Of a DNA stretch of 64,000 nucleotides, positions 60,119 to 64,000 are shown in pieces. The notes under the pieces were generated by a model. That model was not told where the DNA came from and ran no database searches. It was given only the letters and a program-made list of their open reading frames with translations. The DNA comes from Bolinopsis microptera (lineage: Eukaryota > Ctenophora > Tentaculata > Lobata > Bolinopsidae), in NCBI RefSeq assembly GCF_026151205.1, contig NC_087082.1:5091908-5155907 (forward strand), given 5' to 3'. Made by a program: the position numbers and the translations under genes. Positions within the stretch are counted from its first letter, which is position 1. Each line of letters starts with the position of its first letter.

Positions 60119-60137
60119 GAAACTAACTGTGTTTCAG

Positions 60138-60311
60138 ATCAGTACGCCTGCGAATCCTCCTCTATGTGCATCTTCGAGCATTGGGTTTGTGACAATGAAG
60201 CTGACTGTCCTCAGGGTGACGATGAACTGAACTGTTCTAACAATAACAGTACAGACAACAACAACGGAACAGACGGCTCACATAACGGCACTGCCACTAA
60301 CTGTACAGGAA
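60138..60311 (+). CDS. LDLa-repeat secreted protein, exon 2
   Basis: Acceptor TGTGTTTCAG. Encodes one LDL-receptor class A repeat, YACESSSMCIFEHWVC then DNEADCPQGDDELNC: six cysteines and the acidic D..D..DE calcium cluster. A linker rich in N, D and T follows, ending GSHNGTATNCTG, the same ending as exon 1. LDLa modules bind protein ligands with calcium outside the cell. Confidence 0.95.
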
Positions 60312-60369
60312 GTAAGTTTTTTAAATTGATCAAATAATTTTATTGAATTATTATGCAAGCAGTGCACCA

Positions 60370-60775
60370 GTTAGTAACCTAGTAACCTAGTAACCTAGTA
60401 ACCTAGTAACCTAGTAATCTAGTAGCCTAGTAACCTAGTAACCTAGTAACCTAGTAACCTAGTAACCTAGTAAACTAGTAACCTAGTAACCTAGTAACCT
60501 AGTAATCTAGTAACCTAGTAACCTAGTAACCTAGTAATCTAGTAACCTAGTAGCCTAGTAACCTAGTAACCTAGTAACCTAGTAACATAGTAACCTAGTA
60601 ACCTAGTAACCTAGTAACCTAGTTACCTAGTAACCTAGTAACCTAGTAACCTAGTAACCTAGTAACCTAGTAACCTAGTAACCTAGTAACCTAGTAACCT
60701 ATCAACCTAGTAACCTAGTAACCTAGTTACCTAGTAACCTTGTAACCTTGTAACCTAGTTACCTAGTAACCTAGT
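60370..60775. repeat. 8-bp tandem array in LDLa intron 2
   Basis: About 50 copies of the same CTAGTAAC unit as intron 1. The intron starts match for about 60 bp before the array, showing that the exon and intron were duplicated together. Confidence 0.95.
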
Positions 60776-60787
60776 TCTGTGTTTCAG

Positions 60788-60940
60788 ATCAGTACGCCTG
60801 CGAATCCTCCTCTACGTGCATCTTCGATTATTGGGTTTGTGATAACTACGATGACTGTCCCTATGGTGACGATGAACTGAACTGTTCTCACAATAACGGT
60901 ACAGACAACAACAACGGAACAGACGTCTCCTGCCAGTATG
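60788..60940 (+). CDS. LDLa-repeat secreted protein, exon 3
   Basis: Acceptor TGTGTTTCAG, donor TATG|GTATGA. A near copy of exon 2's LDLa repeat (YACESSSTCIFDYWVC, DDCPYGDDELNC) with a different linker end, GTDVSCQY. High identity points to a recent tandem exon duplication. Confidence 0.95.
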
Positions 60941-61114
60941 GTATGAAATTTTGTTGTTATTTAAAGAGGACACGTATTTTTAAATGTGAAATATTTTTAA
61001 TTTAAAAATCCAAACCACTCCAAATCCCAGCTCCGGCCAAAACAAGGTATTTCCCAGTGGCCAGTACTCTCTGTTGACTACTGGTTAGTGCAAGTGTTAC
61101 GTTATGTATTGCAG

Positions 61115-61375
61115 ATGAGTTCGCGTGTAACTCCACCAGTTGTATCCCCATGAGTGGGTTGTGTGACGGCTACGCTGACTGCAACACAGGTATTGATGAG
61201 TTGAACTGTAATGAAACAGAAAATGGAACTGACTCAGGCTGGTACACTGACCAGCCCTCTGACTTTCCCTCCGCCCCCTCCTCCAGCTGTCCACGTGGAG
61301 AGCACGCCTGCCCATCTGATAGAACCATTTGTGTTACAATGCACCAGATCTGTGATCATGTTTATGATTGTCCAG
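61115..61375 (+). CDS. LDLa-repeat secreted protein, exon 4
   Basis: Acceptor GTATTGCAG, donor CCAG|GTAATT. Contains a third LDLa repeat (FACNSTSCIPMSGLC, ADCNTGIDELNC), a P/S-rich linker (PSDFPSAPSSSC), and the first part of a fourth repeat (HACPSDRTICVTMHQIC, YDCP) that is completed in exon 5. It is more diverged from exons 2 and 3 than they are from each other. Confidence 0.95.
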
Positions 61376-61726
61376 GTAATTTTAGTATTCTTCTTAGGGA
61401 ATAGAAAAATGGGCCCTTTCAGCATCTTGAAATGTCTTAAAATGTCTTAAAATGTCTTAAAACTTCTTATTATTTATCAGCTATCCGAATTATCGTAATG
61501 AAACTTTAGGCTGATCTGAAGTCAAGTTCTAGGTCATTTCAGGTCTCTTAAATGAATGTTAGGTGGTAAAGATTAGCAGTTTAAAACTGTATTAGGTGGT
61601 AATTATCTTATTTACCACCTAACTGTATTGCTCCTCTCGCTTCTTAAACATCTAGGCCCTCAAAAATGTTCTATTAAAGAATTTTCACACGAGAATAGAG
61701 TCCACAGTTCAATACTATATTTACAG

Positions 61727-61929
61727 AGGGAGAAGATGAACTGAATCCCCACTGTCATGGAAGCCAGAACAAAACTTCCGTACATTTCGAGTTTGGAGGA
61801 CTGGAGTTTGAGGTAAAAGCTGGCCGACACATTGACCATCAGAAGGTGGCCGGCCCGATGGAGTTCCTGTTCGGTCTGTTGAGCAATGTTGCTTGCCTGG
61901 TCTGGGATCAGTGTCATCCTGATGCTTAG
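61727..61929 (+). CDS. LDLa-repeat secreted protein, exon 5 (last)
   Basis: Acceptor ATATTTACAG. Completes the fourth LDLa repeat (EGEDELNPHC) and adds a 55-residue tail containing VHFEFGGLEFEVKAG and three further cysteine or tryptophan positions before TAG. The tail is not a recognised domain. No membrane anchor follows, so the whole protein is probably secreted. Confidence 0.93.
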
Positions 61930-62162
61930 TTACTCTCGTTATCCACAACAGAGACTTTTGTTATCATATTTAGATTTTTTGTTGAAAATTTAGCATAAGA
62001 TATGAACTGCTATAGCTAATTACTTGCCTAATATTGTTGTTCCGTATTAATGTTTCAATACAATTGTAAACAGAAACTACTACTCATTAAATAAGCTGTT
62101 TTATTTGGTCAGTTATCAAGCCAACAAGAAGTTCAAAACTTTAAAACATTGCAAACTATTAC

Positions 62163-62282
62163 CTCTTTGTAAAAGTTAATAGCTATTTCCCAACATGTAG
62201 CAGAAGCAATTTCTTTGCTTTGTTCAGAGATAGAGTGAAGAAGCTTCTCTGCCTTTTCCAAATCACCTTCAAAACACGCCAA
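62163..62282 (-). CDS. TEX11/SPO22-like gene, exon
   Basis: A 120-bp exon, phase 0 at both ends, with acceptor ACTCTTCAG and donor GAG|GTAATA. The 40 residues LACFEGDLEKAEKLLHSISE and SATCWEIAINFYKE form TPR-like helices; the family has a 'CYN.G...Y' motif where this reads CWEIAINFY. Joined to the next exon upstream (62512-62603) it reads on without a break. Confidence 0.82.
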
Positions 62283-62511
62283 CTGAAGAGTATTTAAGTA
62301 ACTATATAATTAGAAATTAGTTAAAATATTTACATACTAAACTTCTAGCAGTGGTGAAACAATTGATGCCAAACAAACATATTAAGATAAATTCTCGTTA
62401 GTGCAGTGTTTTTAATTTGTTGTCCAAAATGTAAATGTGTACTTATATATTTGAAATGATATGATAAAGTCCAGAGCTTACTACAGGTAGGCATATATTA
62501 ATTAATGAAAC

Positions 62512-62603
62512 CTGGGCTTTGATTGACAGGAATTCCAGTGTACGCTCAGTGGGGATGTTTTCCTCAACTTCTTTTAAGATCTGATAGCCTTCAACTATTT
62601 CAC
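62512..62603 (-). CDS. TEX11/SPO22-like gene, exon
   Basis: A 92-bp exon with acceptor ACTTCAAG and donor CAG|GTTTCA: two bases, then EIVEGYQILKEVEENIPTER and TLEFLSIKAQ, ending in phase 0 and joining in frame to the exon at 62163-62282. Its 2-base start fits the 1-base overhang of the exon at 63391-63492. Confidence 0.75.
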
Positions 62604-62772
62604 CTTGAAGTTATTTCTATTTTGCTTTTAAACATTATAATAATATGAATAGTGCTCCAGCAGACGTTTCATTTATTGAGGTAACTTGTTGCTGTAGCTG
62701 TGGTAACTTGATTGAAATAAATTTTCGTGCACATACAGAATGAATGGTTAATAATTTAATATATATGTAGAC

Positions 62773-62828
62773 CAAGGTCTGTGCACGGGATGCTTCCTGG
62801 AAGAATCCAGTTCTTTTAGCGGGGCACC
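62773..62828 (-). CDS. TEX11/SPO22-like gene, possible small exon
   Basis: Two bases, then CPAKRTGFFQEASRAQTL. The 'A...FF.EA' pattern suits the helix expected between the flanking exons and its start fits the previous phase, but its end (TTG|GTCTAC, phase 0) does not fit the next exon, so the boundary or the exon itself may be wrong. Confidence 0.35.
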
Positions 62829-63212
62829 CTACCTAAAGCCAAATTGAGATATAATAATCATATTCCTAGAGAAATAATCAGAAATCGAATACCAATCAAA
62901 TAATATGATATATAGGAGTAGTAACCATATTTACTATGCAAAATGCCCCAACCACATAGTGTAAATTTATATAGAATTCAAATTCCATATCATCATTAAA
63001 CCTCAATAGTCAATATAATAGCCCAAGCAAAATTAAATAACTTCTTATATACCTTACTGTCATACTACAAATTAATTAAACATTTGAAATCTGTTAACCA
63101 GAGAATAAATTTCTAAACCTAATGCAAGTGAAATAATTTAGATGCAATAATGAATGCCTAATGTGAGTATCATCTGTTAATGTCCTTGTAAAAAAGTCTG
63201 TAAAAGAGATAT

Positions 63213-63352
63213 GAGTAACTAAGTGGTAACTAGTGGTAACTAGCGATAACTGGTGGTAACTAGTGGTAACTAGTGGAAACTAGTGGTAAATAGTGGTAAA
63301 TAGTGGTAAATAGTGGTAAATAGTGGTAAATAGTGGTAACTAGTGGTAACTT
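63213..63352. repeat. 10-bp tandem repeat
   Basis: About 13 copies of TAACTAGTGG, changing to TAAATAGTGG in the middle, directly downstream (minus strand) of the exon at 63391-63492. Confidence 0.92.
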
Positions 63353-63390
63353 GGGACGCAGAGTTACTTTCAAGAAGGAGAAACAAATAC

Positions 63391-63492
63391 CTGCTCGAGC
63401 CCAAGATACTGCAGCTTTGAGAGCCATTGTCACTGCAAGATTATAATTTCCGCCCTTCATGACGACAAGCGATGCTTGGTGTCGTACTCTTG
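63391..63492 (-). CDS. TEX11/SPO22-like gene, exon
   Basis: Acceptor TATTTATCAG; frame two bases, then RVRHQASLVVMKGGNYNLAV, TMALKAAVSWARAG; donor GCAG|GTATTT. In the family the SPO22 region has a 'mK.gk.Wl.aG' helix at this place, which AAVSWARAG resembles. Phase 1 at its 3' end. Confidence 0.75.
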
Positions 63493-63822
63493 CTGATAAA
63501 TATAATACAGATCATTAAATCAAGAATTAGTCTCGGTTTACAAGATTTGCTTTAACCGGGATTGATACAGTAAAGATTGTAATCACTATGATTTATGATG
63601 ATTTACATCATTTACTACTGAAACCAGCAGGTTCTTAATAAATCTATGCCCACTTTTGTGGAATGTTGAGGCAGAGTAAGGATTGACTGTACAGTGTACT
63701 ATGATTGATCAGATTGCAGTCACTGCACCTTATAGACAACTTGAGTGTGTTAAAGATATGCAATCATAATGATACGATAACCATGATAACATGATAGTGA
63801 AAACGAAATCAACTTTTAATAC

Positions 63823-63914
63823 CAATTGCAAGGTCGTCTCGACCGCTTTCCCAACAGTCAGCCTGGTTGTGAAGTTCCATAGTTTGGTTGCGAGCTCCAC
63901 ATTAACTATGTCAT
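63823..63914 (-). CDS. TEX11/SPO22-like gene, most 5' exon in the window
   Basis: Acceptor TATTTTGCACAG; two bases, then DIVNVELATKLWNFTTRL and TVGKAVETTLQL; donor TTG|GTATTA. ELATKLWNF corresponds to the hallmark 'iAi.LWNwav' near the start of TEX11/SPO22/ZIP4 proteins, which act at meiotic crossovers as TPR scaffolds. Phase 0 at its end does not fit the next exon (2-base start), so one small exon between 63.5 and 63.8 kb is missing from this model. The true start lies beyond the right edge. Confidence 0.78.
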
Positions 63915-64000
63915 CTGTGCAAAATAAAATTGTTAGACTAGGCTAATGACTAGGCTCTCACGATTACAGTTTTTATGACAAACAATAATGAAACTTAATT
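63915..64000. other. Intron sequence at the window edge
   Basis: Upstream intron of the TEX11-like gene; nothing else is seen. Confidence 0.5.

Noticed and set aside
1..63460. CRISPR array or phage-type repeats
   Set aside because: All tandem arrays lack unique spacers of constant length, and the DNA is eukaryotic.

Overview
This is animal nuclear DNA. It is AT-rich, its genes are split by GT/AG introns, and it carries a tRNA gene, a rhodopsin-type GPCR, secreted LDL-receptor class A and tectonin proteins, a jockey/CR1-type LINE, a Penelope-like element with a GIY-YIG nuclease, several terminal-inverted-repeat DNA transposons and many minisatellites. The mix would suit an invertebrate with a repeat-rich genome, possibly a cnidarian, but nothing here fixes the phylum.

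The backbone of the window is one very long minus-strand gene of the TEX11/SPO22/ZIP4 family (meiotic TPR-like protein). Its exons were assembled by eye from splice sites, reading frame and family order. They lie at 63.9, 63.4, 62.8 (weak), 62.6, 62.2, 24.9, 24.5, 21.5 and 11.8 kb. The 5' end lies beyond the right edge and some exons were not found. On this reading the gene spans at least 52 kb, and most other features sit inside its introns.

Layout. 0-12 kb: minisatellites, a TIR element (256-1668), a tRNA-Arg(TCG) gene (5579-5651) and a TEX11-like exon. 12-16 kb: a 280-bp foldback element and a 2.45-kb array of a 48-bp repeat. 17.9-19.1 kb: a two-exon GPCR on the plus strand. 21.5-25 kb: three TEX11-like exons and a 5'-truncated LINE inserted close to one of them. 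26-35 kb: a transposon cluster, with a TTAA-flanked element, a 970-bp tandem duplication carrying broken ORFs, and a second copy of the TIR element with a matching empty site nearby. 35-41 kb: an 8-bp-TSD MITE, a 1.6-kb TIR element, and a 1.7-kb segment between 76-bp direct repeats that carries zinc-knuckle and HMG-like ORFs. 41-50 kb: minisatellites and featureless AT-rich DNA. 50-52.5 kb: a secreted tectonin lectin with a decayed tandem duplicate. 55-59 kb: a 20-bp array and a Penelope-like element. 59.4-61.9 kb: a complete five-exon secreted LDLa protein whose introns hold 8-bp tandem arrays.

The named genes show no sign of working in a common pathway; nesting inside introns explains their proximity. 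The least ordinary signals are the paired TIR element with mirror-arranged internal GGTGGATA motifs and a visible empty site, the recurrence of an RFX X-box-like palindrome in unrelated tandem arrays, and the duplicated exon-plus-intron unit of the LDLa gene.
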